A stretch of 64,000 nt of DNA from JACDCY01 sp964350145. Its GTDB lineage: Bacteria; Gemmatimonadota; Gemmatimonadetes; Gemmatimonadales; Gemmatimonadaceae. Made by a program: the position numbers and the translations under genes. This document shows, in pieces, positions 41,399-49,905 of the stretch. The notes under the pieces were generated by a model. That model was not told the DNA's origin and ran no database searches. It was given only the letters and a program-made list of their open reading frames with translations. Location: contig CAYGJL010000001.1 of assembly GCA_964350145.1 (NCBI GenBank), positions 1 to 64,000 of the forward strand, read 5' to 3'. Position 1 is the first letter of the stretch. Each line of letters opens with the position of its first letter.

Positions 41399-42393
41399 GT
41401 GAGACGATCCAGCGGCTGCTCGCCGGCGCGGGGATCCACGCGCCGGTGCTCGAGGTGAGTCCGGTGGCCGGCGGGGGCAACAACAAGGTCTTCGCCGTGC
41501 GGACCGCGAGCGAGAAGCTCCTGGCCAAGCACTATTTCAGTGACCCGGCGGACACCCGCGACCGGTTGCGCGCGGAGTTCGCTTTCCTGTCCTATGCGCA
41601 TGGGATCGGCGTACGCTGCGTGCCCCGTCCCGTGGCATGCGACGCCGCGGCGCACGTGGGGCTGTACGAGTATGTGGAGGGTGGCAAGCTGGGCGCGGGC
41701 GACGTGACCCGGGAGCACGTCGCGCAGGCCGCCCGGTTCGTGCTGGCGCTCAACCTGTCCGATCGTCGCGCCGGCGCGCGGGATCTTCCGCCGGCATCGG
41801 CGAGCGGCTTCAGCGTCGAGCAGCATCTGGCCCGCGTCGAGGGAAGGATCGGGCGGCTGCTGGCGCTGCGCGGCGACTCGCCGGCCGATGGCGGGGCGGC
41901 CGCGCTCGCCGGACGGCTGGCCGGCGTGCTGCGGGAGCTGCGCGCAAGCCTGACGCTTGCCGGCGCCGCGGTGGGCGGGGAACTCCAGCACGCAGATCGT
42001 TGCGTCTCCCCGTCAGACTTCGGCTTTCACAACGCGCTGCTGAGGGCGGGCGGCGAAGTCGTTTTCATAGACTTCGAGTATGCGGGGTGGGACGATCCGG
42101 CCAAGCTCGTGTGCGATTTCTTCGCGCAGCCCGCCGTGTCTGTTTCGCTCGACCACTTCGAGGAGTTTCTGCGGGTGGCGCTGGGCTACTCGGGCAACGC
42201 GGACCTGCTCGCGGAGCGCGCGCGACTGTTGCTCCCCCTGGTCCAGCTCGAGTGGTGCTGCATTCTGCTGAACGAATTCCTGCCCGACGCCGCCAGCCGG
42301 CGCCGATTCGCCGACCCTGAGCTCGTGCACGGCGTCAGCCGGCGCCGACAGCTCGAGAAGGCACAAGTGCTATTCAATTCAACACTGGGATAA
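41380..42393 (+). CDS. APH/choline-kinase-like phosphotransferase
   Basis: This encodes 337 aa from GTG 41380, overlapping the HAD gene by 19 nt. VAGGGNNKVFAVRTASEKLLAKHY resembles the ATP-binding strand and Lys of the APH fold (trimmed), SDFGFHNALL replaces the usual HGDLHPGN catalytic loop, and FIDFEYAGWDDPAKL is the DFE/DxD metal-binding motif. It may phosphorylate a sugar such as a heptose. The first catalytic Asp remains but the His is lost. Confidence 0.75.
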   Translation: MEVRPLSETIQRLLAGAGIHAPVLEVSPVAGGGNNKVFAVRTASEKLLAKHYFSDPADTRDRLRAEFAFLSYAHGIGVRCVPRPVACDAAAHVGLYEYVEGGKLGAGDVTREHVAQAARFVLALNLSDRRAGARDLPPASASGFSVEQHLARVEGRIGRLLALRGDSPADGGAAALAGRLAGVLRELRASLTLAGAAVGGELQHADRCVSPSDFGFHNALLRAGGEVVFIDFEYAGWDDPAKLVCDFFAQPAVSVSLDHFEEFLRVALGYSGNADLLAERARLLLPLVQLEWCCILLNEFLPDAASRRRFADPELVHGVSRRRQLEKAQVLFNSTLG

Positions 42394-42395
42394 CC

Positions 42396-43064
42396 ATGGC
42401 TTACATAGATTTTCTCTCCTCCACGCACAAGAGCACCAAGCGCGATTACCTGGCCCGGGTGAACGATCCGGAGTATCCCAAGGCCAAGGCGGCGGTTCTA
42501 GCCAAGCAGTGGGCGTACGACTACTGGGACGGCGACCGCCGTATCTGTTACGGCGGGTACAAGTACATGCCCGGCCGGTGGGCGCCGGTCGCCATGGCGA
42601 TGATAGATCATTACGGGCTCAAGGTCGGCGACAAGGTCCTCGACATCGGATGTGGGAAAGGGTTTCTGCTGTACGAGATGAGTCTGATCGAGCCGGGCCT
42701 CGAACTGCACGGAATCGACGTCTCCGAGTACGCCATCGAGAACGCCAAGGAGGAGATCAAGGACCGGCTGCAGGTCGGGAACGCCACCAGCCTCCCGTTT
42801 CCCGACAATCACTTCGACTTCGTGTTCTCTATCACCACGCTCCACAACCTGCACAACTACGATCTCGACCAGGCCCTTCGCGAGATGGAGCGTGTAGGGA
42901 AGAAGAAGTACCTGTGCGTCGAGTCCTACCGGAACGAGAGCGAGAAAGCCAACCTGATGTACTGGCAAGTCACCTGTGAGGCGTTCTGCACCCCCGAGGA
43001 ATGGGAGTGGTGGTTCAAGCAGACCGGCTTTACCGGCGACTATTCGCTGATCTTCTTCGAGTGA
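42396..43064 (+). CDS. Class I SAM-dependent methyltransferase
   Basis: This encodes 222 aa. The SAM-binding motif I VLDIGCGKGFLL is near residue 83, HGIDVSEYAIENAKEE near 110, and NHFDFVFSITTLHNL near 145. There is no membrane span. It is probably an O- or N-methyltransferase for the glycan or its precursor. The next gene begins in its stop (GTGA). Confidence 0.85.
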   Translation: MAYIDFLSSTHKSTKRDYLARVNDPEYPKAKAAVLAKQWAYDYWDGDRRICYGGYKYMPGRWAPVAMAMIDHYGLKVGDKVLDIGCGKGFLLYEMSLIEPGLELHGIDVSEYAIENAKEEIKDRLQVGNATSLPFPDNHFDFVFSITTLHNLHNYDLDQALREMERVGKKKYLCVESYRNESEKANLMYWQVTCEAFCTPEEWEWWFKQTGFTGDYSLIFFE

Positions 43065-44131
43065 CGGACATGGAAATTCCCCGGACGATGAAAGCCGCGA
43101 TCCTGGTTGAGCTGCAGCGCCCTCTGGTCGTGGACGAAGTGGAGCTGCCGACGCGGCTCGAAGCTGGCCAGGTACTGGTCAGGATACTGTACAGCGGCAT
43201 TTGCGGCTCGCAGCTCGGCGAGATAGACGGCTCGAAGGGGGAGGACAAGTATTTGCCCCACCTGCTGGGGCACGAGGCATCCGGAACCGTGCAGGCAGTC
43301 GGGCCCGGCGTACGATACGTCGCGCCGGGCGACGCCGTAGTCCTCCACTGGCGGAAGGGTCGCGGCATTGACTCCGTTCCCCCCAGCTACAAGTGGAAGG
43401 GCGGGACCCTGAACGCAGGCCATATCGCGACGTTCAACGAGTACGCGATCGTATCGGAGAATCGCGCCACGAAGATCGATTCATCGTACGACATGGAGAC
43501 GGCCGCGCTGTTCGGGTGCGCGGTGACGACTGGTTTTGGCGTGGTGGAGAACAACGCGAAGGTGAAGTGCGGCGAGTCGGTGGTCGTGTTCGGAGCCGGC
43601 GGAGTCGGGCTAAACATCGTGCAGGCCGCCGCCATCCGCGGCGCGTATCCCATCATCGCGCTGGACCTCCACGACGGACGACTCGACCTGGCGCGGCAGT
43701 TCGGCGCGACGCACACGATCAACTCCGGGCGAACCGAAGCACGGGCAGCCATTCTCGAAGCTCTTGGCGGCATACAAGTGGATGTGTTCGTTGACAACAC
43801 CGGCCAGCCGGCCATCATCGAGTTGGGTTACGGGCTGACGGGACCGCAGGGCCGCGTCATTCTCGTCGGGGTTCCGCGGAAGGGAAGGAACGTGACCCTC
43901 TACTCCCTCCCGCTGCACTTCGGCAAAGTGATGACGGGCTCCCACGGCGGAGAGGCGAGTCCGGATGAGGACATTCCACGGTATCACAGGCTCGTGACTG
44001 CCGGACGGATACAACTCAAGCCGCTCATCACGGACCGGTTCCGCCTCGACGACATCAACATCGCGATCGGGAAGATGCGCAGCGGGGAAGTCAGCGGCCG
44101 GTGTTCGATCGCGATGTCCCCGTCCCCGTAG
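43061..44131 (+). CDS. Zinc-type (MDR) alcohol/sorbitol dehydrogenase-like protein
   Basis: This encodes 356 aa from GTG 43061 (GTGA overlap; ATG 43070 is also possible). MKAAILVELQRPL, YSGICGSQLGEIDG (catalytic Cys), LGHEASGTVQAVG (GHE) and VVVFGAGGVGLNIVQAAA (NAD motif) define the medium-chain family. The usual four-Cys structural-zinc loop is not seen. It may oxidise a sugar hydroxyl or side-chain alcohol within this pathway. Confidence 0.85.
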   Translation: MTDMEIPRTMKAAILVELQRPLVVDEVELPTRLEAGQVLVRILYSGICGSQLGEIDGSKGEDKYLPHLLGHEASGTVQAVGPGVRYVAPGDAVVLHWRKGRGIDSVPPSYKWKGGTLNAGHIATFNEYAIVSENRATKIDSSYDMETAALFGCAVTTGFGVVENNAKVKCGESVVVFGAGGVGLNIVQAAAIRGAYPIIALDLHDGRLDLARQFGATHTINSGRTEARAAILEALGGIQVDVFVDNTGQPAIIELGYGLTGPQGRVILVGVPRKGRNVTLYSLPLHFGKVMTGSHGGEASPDEDIPRYHRLVTAGRIQLKPLITDRFRLDDINIAIGKMRSGEVSGRCSIAMSPSP

Positions 44132-45240
44132 GATCCCCATTGCAGGCGGTTAGCGACCGACTCGCCGAACGAAGGAGAAAGCGCGCCCTGAAGCGCTTGC
44201 CGTTTCGCGAAGTCAGCGACGCGGCAGCGGGGGTCGACAATCTCAGCGGTCCGGTCAAGGCTGCGCGGCTGCTCACCCGGTACCTGGTGAGGGCAGCCGG
44301 TTATCGGTCTGCCGGGACGATCCTTCGCGTCGTGCTGCGGGGGTTCGGCCCCACGCGCGCCGGGGACCGAACCGGGACACGGGAATACGTCCGATACCTG
44401 CTGGAGGTAAACCGGCTCCGGGTCGAGTACCTCGAGCGGCTGTGCGCGGGCGATCTTCACGGCGCCGTGCAAAGCAAGATCCGGTGGGCGGAGCATGTAA
44501 TCGCCCGCTCGCGCAGCACGCTATCCCGCTGGGATGCGCGCAACTATCTGGCCCTGCTCGCGCGACATGGCCACTACGCGGGCGTGGAAGGTCGTTGCGC
44601 TGTCCGGATCGAGCGGAGGACGGACAGGAAGTTTTACATCTACGGGCCGAACGCCGGGCACCCGCCCGACGAGAAGTACCGCGACTACACCCTTGTCATA
44701 ACCAAGCCCGTGGAGCTCGATCTGCGCGCCTTCACCGACAAGATGCTGTTCATCAACAGCATGTACTACGCGAAGCTCGCGCGCGAGCCGGGTCTACGGG
44801 AGAGCATCGTGCGCGAGTACGGCACCATCTTCGTCAGCTGCCGTGAGGCGGAGCTGTCGGAGCCTTTTGTCCGCTCGAAGTTTCCGCTCGGCGGCGACAT
44901 CGCGTCGGCGCAGGGCCTCGGGAGGGTGATATACAATCTCCTGCGGACGTACGGCCGGTTCACGTGTGTGATCGAGGGGTTTGACATGTACGTGGGGAAG
45001 AGAACCTACGCACCTTACTACCCGCATCTGGGGCGCGACAGCAAGGCGATGGTCAGCGAGCGATCTGCCTGCAACGGGCTCAAGGATCATGACGCGCTGT
45101 TCAATTTCTTGTACGTGAAGGAACTGGCCGGGATGCTGGAGGTAGTGGATTCGCTTGCGTTCAAGCGCCTCGTGGGGCTGAGTGGCACACAGTACTTGGA
45201 CGAACTGGCCCTGGCCCGGGATTTCACGTCGCTGTGCTGA
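44101..45240 (+). CDS. Unrecognised protein, candidate glycosyltransferase
   Basis: This encodes 379 aa from GTG 44101, overlapping the dehydrogenase by 31 nt. The basic helical N-terminus (~1-160) precedes a mixed domain with FYIYGPNAGHPPDEKY, LVITKPVELDL, FTCVIEGFDMYVGKRTYAPYY and NGLKDHDALFNFLYVKEL. No signal peptide or clear membrane span is present. The pattern recalls some sialyltransferase-like or CMP-sugar transferases, but I cannot place it in a family. Location supports a transferase or glycan-modifying role. Confidence 0.6.
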   Translation: MFDRDVPVPVGSPLQAVSDRLAERRRKRALKRLPFREVSDAAAGVDNLSGPVKAARLLTRYLVRAAGYRSAGTILRVVLRGFGPTRAGDRTGTREYVRYLLEVNRLRVEYLERLCAGDLHGAVQSKIRWAEHVIARSRSTLSRWDARNYLALLARHGHYAGVEGRCAVRIERRTDRKFYIYGPNAGHPPDEKYRDYTLVITKPVELDLRAFTDKMLFINSMYYAKLAREPGLRESIVREYGTIFVSCREAELSEPFVRSKFPLGGDIASAQGLGRVIYNLLRTYGRFTCVIEGFDMYVGKRTYAPYYPHLGRDSKAMVSERSACNGLKDHDALFNFLYVKELAGMLEVVDSLAFKRLVGLSGTQYLDELALARDFTSLC

Positions 45241-45336
45241 CTATCCTTACTTTCATGACTATCCACGAATTTGGCGCGCAACGCCCGGTCTCCCCTGGAC
45301 GGACCGCGCGCGCGCCCATTCCGATCAATACGGTTA

Positions 45337-46857
45337 GTGCATAATAAGATTCTCGATCTGGACGAGCTCGCCCGCCAGTTGGATCAGCTCAGGGCGGAAG
45401 GAAAGAAGGTGGTCTTGTCGCACGGTGTGTTCGACTTGCTGCACGTCGGCCACATCCGGCACTTCGAACAGGCAAAGCGTATGGGCGACGTGCTGGTCGT
45501 CACGCTGACGCAGGACCAGTTCGTGAACAAGGGGCCGCACCGGCCCGCGTTCCCGGAGAACGTGCGCGCCGAATCGCTGGCCGCTCTACGATCCATAGAC
45601 TTCGTCGCCGTCAATCGCTGGCCACGGTCGGTGGAGACCATCCGCCTGCTCAAGCCCGATGTGTACGCCAAGGGGCCGGACTACAAGATCGCCGAGAAGG
45701 ACATCACCGGTGGAATCACGGCCGAAGCCGAGGCAATTCGCGAGATCGGCGGCGAGATTCGCTTCACGGAAGATGTGAGCTTCAGCTCGTCGCAGTTGCT
45801 GAACAAGTACTTCTCGCCGTTCACGAAGGAGGTCGCGGATTATCTGGAAGGATTCCGCAAGCGGTATTCGAGCGACGAGATTCTGGACTGGCTCGACAAG
45901 GCGTCCCGCGTGCGCGCTCTTATCGTCGGCGAGGCGATCATCGACGAGTATCTCTTCTGCACTGGTATCGGCAAGTCTACCAAGGACCCGGTGCTCGCGG
46001 TGCTGCAGGAGTGCATCGAGCCCGTCGCCGGCGGCACGCTCGCGATCGCGAATCACCTCGCCGGGCTGTGTGCCGAGGCCGGACTGCTGACGCAGCTTGG
46101 CGAGATCGATCGGAGAGAGGAGTTCGTGCGCGGCTCGCTCCGCTCGAACATCCGACCTGTGTTCCTCACCAAGTCGGGCAGCCCGACCGTGCGCAAGCGG
46201 CGGATCGTTGACCAGTACTCGGGCAACAAGCTGCTCGAGGTGTACGTGATGGACGACAAGACCACGCAGGGAGAAGACGCGGTGGCCCTCCGGGGGGCGC
46301 TGGAGTCCGAGCTCGACGCGTGGGATATCGCGATCGTCGCCGACTACGGTCACGGCATGATGACCCCGGCGGCCATTCACACCATGTGCGAGCGCGCCCC
46401 GTTCCTCGCCGTGAACGCCCAGTCCAATGCGGGCAATCGCGGCTTCAACCCGCTGTCGCGCTATAAGCGCGCAAGTTACATGTGCGTCGCCGCGCACGAG
46501 GCCCGAATGGAGTTGCGCGACCGGAACTGCAACCTGAAGGACGCCGTGCTGGAGATCGCCCGTCGTGTGGACTGCCCGCGCTTCACCGTTACATGCGGCA
46601 AGGAGGGGAGCATTCACTTCGACCGGAGCAGCGGTTTCGTCGAAGCGCCCGCGCTCGCCACCAAGATCGAGGACCGCGTCGGAGCGGGCGACGCCGTCCT
46701 CGCGATCACCTCGCTGCTGTCGTACCTCGACGCGCCGTGGGAGATCATTGCGTTCCTGGGCAACGTCGCCGGGGCGGAGCTGGTCGGCGAGGTCGGCAGC
46801 CGGGTCCCGCTCAACCGCGTGGACCTCGGCAAACACGTCGTTTCGCTGCTCAAGTAA
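45337..46857 (+). CDS. Bifunctional sugar nucleotidyltransferase-PfkB kinase (HldE-like, reversed domain order)
   Basis: This encodes 506 aa from GTG 45337, where family similarity begins. The N-terminal cytidylyltransferase-type domain has LSHGVFDLLHVGHIRHFEQA (HxGH motif near residue 37). The C-terminal PfkB kinase domain has RVGAGDAVLAI with the catalytic Asp near residue 449. E. coli HldE has the kinase first; here the order is nucleotidyltransferase then kinase. It may activate a heptose as its nucleoside-diphosphate sugar. A 96-nt gap before it is the largest in this stretch. Confidence 0.85.
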   Translation: MHNKILDLDELARQLDQLRAEGKKVVLSHGVFDLLHVGHIRHFEQAKRMGDVLVVTLTQDQFVNKGPHRPAFPENVRAESLAALRSIDFVAVNRWPRSVETIRLLKPDVYAKGPDYKIAEKDITGGITAEAEAIREIGGEIRFTEDVSFSSSQLLNKYFSPFTKEVADYLEGFRKRYSSDEILDWLDKASRVRALIVGEAIIDEYLFCTGIGKSTKDPVLAVLQECIEPVAGGTLAIANHLAGLCAEAGLLTQLGEIDRREEFVRGSLRSNIRPVFLTKSGSPTVRKRRIVDQYSGNKLLEVYVMDDKTTQGEDAVALRGALESELDAWDIAIVADYGHGMMTPAAIHTMCERAPFLAVNAQSNAGNRGFNPLSRYKRASYMCVAAHEARMELRDRNCNLKDAVLEIARRVDCPRFTVTCGKEGSIHFDRSSGFVEAPALATKIEDRVGAGDAVLAITSLLSYLDAPWEIIAFLGNVAGAELVGEVGSRVPLNRVDLGKHVVSLLK

Positions 46858-46863
46858 CCGGGA

Positions 46864-48111
46864 GTGAAGGCGGGAGAACACGCGTGCACCCTCTGCGCAG
46901 GGCGCGTCACTGATCTGCTGGATTTCGGGCCGCAGCCGGTATGCAATCGGTTTCTCCCGGCGCCCGACGCAAATGAATACTCGCATGATCTCGCGCTTGG
47001 ACAATGCGAATCGTGCGCTCTCGTCCAGATAGTGGACCCGGTGCCGATAGCGGAGCTCGCGTCGCGGTACGAGTGGGTGGTGTATCGCGAGCCCGAGGAT
47101 CACCTCGACGCTCTAGCGCGCGTCATCGCGGAGCTGCCCGGTATCACGCCCGAGTCGGTGGTGGCCGGGCTCAGCACCGTGGATGACTCGCTGCTCCGCC
47201 GGCTGCGCCAGCTCGGTCTGTCGAGGCAGTGGCGGCTGGACACGGCGATAGACCTGGGAGAGGATGTCTATCCGCCGGGAGTGCAGCTCGTGCAGGCGCG
47301 GCTCGACGCCGGCCTGGCGAGCCGGCTCGCGGCCACGCACGGCCGTCCGGACGTATTGATCGGGCGCTTCCTGCTGGAGCACGCGCAGGACGCGAGCCGG
47401 TTCCTCGCCGGCATCAAGGCGCTGATCGGCGACGGCGGGTACGTGGTCGTGGAAGTGCCGGACTGCCGAAAGGCGCAGGAAACGGGTGACTACAGCGCCG
47501 TGTGGGAGGAGCACGCGCTTTATTTCACCGAAGTGACGCTTCAGGAGGCGTTTCGTCGCTCCGGCTTCGAGGTCGTGCGCTTCGTCGCGTACCCGTACGC
47601 CATCCAGGATTCGCTCGTCCTCATCGCCAGGCCCACGGCGGCGCCGGCAGCCGCCGCGGACGCCCTAGGCGAGGAGCGGGCCCGCTGGCGGGCCTGGGTG
47701 CGGGAGCTACCGGGCACGCGCGCGCGGGTCCGGAGATTCCTCGGGGACCGGGCTCGCGGCGGCCGTCTGGCGATGTTCGGAGCGGCGCAGCGCGGGTGCA
47801 GCTTCATCAACCTGCTGGAGCTGCAGAGCGAGCTCCACGCCGTGCTGGACGACGACCCGAGGAAGCAGGGCTACTACATGCCCGGCTCGCGCGCGCCGAT
47901 CCTGCCGTCCAGCGCTCTGCAAGACGGCGGTTACACTCTATGCTTGCTGGCGGCGCGCCCGGAGAGCCAGGAGCAGCTGCGCCGGGCGCACGCGTCGTTT
48001 TCGAAGGCGGGCGGATCCTTCATCTCCATCTATCCGGACGCGACGTCCGGCCTGCCACTGCTGACCCACATCGAGACAGGGAAAAATGAAGACCACAAAA
48101 TTCAATCCTGA
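46864..48111 (+). CDS. C-methyltransferase-like protein with degenerate SAM site
   Basis: This encodes 415 aa. The N-terminal zinc-binding domain (CTLCAG and CESCALVQ) and the C-terminal domain (MFGAAQRGCSFINLL, VLDDDPRKQGYYMPG) match sugar C-methyltransferases. The central SAM motif I, normally xIGSNDG, reads VVAGLSTVDDSLLRRL and lacks the glycines. It may be inactive, regulatory, or use the fold for another job. An intact relative follows at 48630. Confidence 0.78.
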   Translation: MKAGEHACTLCAGRVTDLLDFGPQPVCNRFLPAPDANEYSHDLALGQCESCALVQIVDPVPIAELASRYEWVVYREPEDHLDALARVIAELPGITPESVVAGLSTVDDSLLRRLRQLGLSRQWRLDTAIDLGEDVYPPGVQLVQARLDAGLASRLAATHGRPDVLIGRFLLEHAQDASRFLAGIKALIGDGGYVVVEVPDCRKAQETGDYSAVWEEHALYFTEVTLQEAFRRSGFEVVRFVAYPYAIQDSLVLIARPTAAPAAAADALGEERARWRAWVRELPGTRARVRRFLGDRARGGRLAMFGAAQRGCSFINLLELQSELHAVLDDDPRKQGYYMPGSRAPILPSSALQDGGYTLCLLAARPESQEQLRRAHASFSKAGGSFISIYPDATSGLPLLTHIETGKNEDHKIQS

Positions 48112-48643
48112 AGTCTATTTCGCCGCGGGCGACGTCGTGCACGCGACCCGAAGCGACTTCGAATTCCTGCAGCAAGCGGCCGCGGACAGCCCGCGCCGGC
48201 GAGCGCGGGTGTGCGCCCATAAGGACGCGGAAGAGATATTGCACGAAATGATCGTCGTGCTCAAGCGCGATTCGTACCTCATCCCGGAGAAGCACTTCGT
48301 CAAGCGGGAGTCTTATCACGTCATCGAAGGGCTCGCCGACGTCGTGATCTTCGACGAGGAGGGAGAGATCAAGGACGTGGTGCGCCTGGGCGACTACGGC
48401 TCGGGCCGGAGCTTCTACTTCCGCGTGCGCGCGTCGGACTTCTACCACAGCGTGCTCATTCGCTCGGATCACCTGCTGTACCACGAATCGGCGACCGGCC
48501 CCTTCCGGAAAGAAGACACGTTCGTGGCGCCGTGGGCTCCGCCGGAGAGCGACACGGAAGGAAAGAACGCCTATATGAAGGAGCTCGAGCGGCGGGTTGA
48601 CGAGTTTCTCGCGAAGCGCGGGGACGGCGATGCCGCAAGCTGA
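48086..48643 (+). CDS. WbuC-family cupin metalloprotein
   Basis: This encodes 185 aa. LHEMIVVLKRDSYLIPEKHF, KRESYHVIEGLADVVIFDEEGE and FYHSVLIRSDHLLYHE fit the WbuC cupin fold (TIGR04366 region) seen in O-antigen clusters. The His residues are likely metal ligands. Its role is not established; it often sits beside nucleotide-sugar genes. It overlaps the upstream gene by 26 nt and the downstream methyltransferase by 14 nt. Confidence 0.82.
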   Translation: MKTTKFNPEVYFAAGDVVHATRSDFEFLQQAAADSPRRRARVCAHKDAEEILHEMIVVLKRDSYLIPEKHFVKRESYHVIEGLADVVIFDEEGEIKDVVRLGDYGSGRSFYFRVRASDFYHSVLIRSDHLLYHESATGPFRKEDTFVAPWAPPESDTEGKNAYMKELERRVDEFLAKRGDGDAAS

Positions 48644-49892
48644 CGCCGGCCCGAAGGCGACCGTCCATCACCGGGACAATTGCCGCCTGTGTACGTCATC
48701 GGCGGTCGAGCTGGTGCTCCCGCTCGCGGCCACGCCGCCCGCGGACGCGTACGTTCCGAGGAGCCGTCTCGCCGAGCCTCAGGACCGGTTCCCGCTGGAC
48801 CTGTACATGTGCCGCGACTGCGGGCATGCCCAGCTGCTCGATGTCGTGGACCCAGAGGTCCTGTTCGGCGATTACATCTACGTCACCACCAGCTCCCCGG
48901 GCCTCGTGGAGCATTTCCGGCAATACGCCGAGTGGCTCGAGACCGAGGCGGGCCCGCTGGATGGGAAGCTCGCAGTGGATATCGGCAGCAATGACGGCAC
49001 GCTGCTGCGTTTCCTTCAGGGCAGGGGAATGCGCGCTCTCGGTGTGGATGCCGCGGAGCAGATCGCGCGGGACGCCACCGCGTCGGGAGTCGAGACGATC
49101 GGCGGCTTCTTCACGTCCGGGCTCGGCGCCCGGCTCAAGGTCGAGCGCGGCGCCGCGAGCGTCGTGACAGCGAACAACGTCTTCGCTCATGCCGACGACC
49201 TCGGCGACATCGCCGATGGGATCCGGGCGCTGCTCGCGCCTGGCGGCATCTTCGTGTTCGAGGTCTCGTACCTGGTGGATCTGGTCACCGGAAAGGTGTT
49301 CGACTACATCTACCACGAGCATCTCGCCCATCACTCGGTCCGCCCGCTGCAGGGGTTCCTCAAGCGGCACGGCATGGAGCTCGTGGGAGCGGAGCGCGTC
49401 GGAACCAAGGGCGGCTCGCTCCGCTGCACGGCTCAGTTGGCCGCCGGCCCGCGCAGTCAAACCGCTGGCGTTCGCGAGCTGGTTCGCATCGAGGACGAGC
49501 TGCGCGTGCACGAGCCCGAAACGTTCAAGGCTCTGGCGCGGGAGTTGGACGGCATCAAGTCCCGGCTCGCCGGAATGATCCGCGCTTGGCAAGCGGAGGG
49601 AAAGACGATCGCCGGCTACGGCGCCTCGGCTACCGTCACGACGCTGGTATATCACTTCGACCTTGGCGATTCGCTGAGCTTCATAGTGGACGACAATCCG
49701 CGGAGGCAGGGACTGTACAGCCCCGGTCTGCACATCCCGGTCGTCGCGCCCGGCGCGCTGTACGAGCGGAAGCCGGATGTGGTGATAATTCTCGCCTGGC
49801 GTTTCGCCGAGCCGATCCTCAAGGCCCACCAGCGTTATCTGAAGCAGGGAGGACGGTTCATCATGCCGCTCCCGGAGATCCGCGTCATTTGA
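48630..49892 (+). CDS. Sugar C-methyltransferase (class I, zinc-domain type)
   Basis: This encodes 420 aa from ATG 48630. CRLCTSSAVE and CRDCGHAQLLDVVDP form the N-terminal zinc domain (methyltransf_13-like). SAM motif I AVDIGSNDGTLLRFLQ is intact near residue 117. The KTIAGYGASATVTTLVYHF region is the family's C-terminal domain. Such enzymes C-methylate keto-deoxysugar nucleotides. This is the functional counterpart of the degenerate relative at 46864. Confidence 0.88.
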   Translation: MPQADAGPKATVHHRDNCRLCTSSAVELVLPLAATPPADAYVPRSRLAEPQDRFPLDLYMCRDCGHAQLLDVVDPEVLFGDYIYVTTSSPGLVEHFRQYAEWLETEAGPLDGKLAVDIGSNDGTLLRFLQGRGMRALGVDAAEQIARDATASGVETIGGFFTSGLGARLKVERGAASVVTANNVFAHADDLGDIADGIRALLAPGGIFVFEVSYLVDLVTGKVFDYIYHEHLAHHSVRPLQGFLKRHGMELVGAERVGTKGGSLRCTAQLAAGPRSQTAGVRELVRIEDELRVHEPETFKALARELDGIKSRLAGMIRAWQAEGKTIAGYGASATVTTLVYHFDLGDSLSFIVDDNPRRQGLYSPGLHIPVVAPGALYERKPDVVIILAWRFAEPILKAHQRYLKQGGRFIMPLPEIRVI

Positions 49893-49905
49893 GGTTCCTG
49901 GCAAA

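Noticed and set aside
45586..47103. Minus-strand open frame of 505 codons across the HldE-like gene
   Set aside because: It is a mirror frame of a well-supported kinase/nucleotidyltransferase with no ribosome site or motifs.
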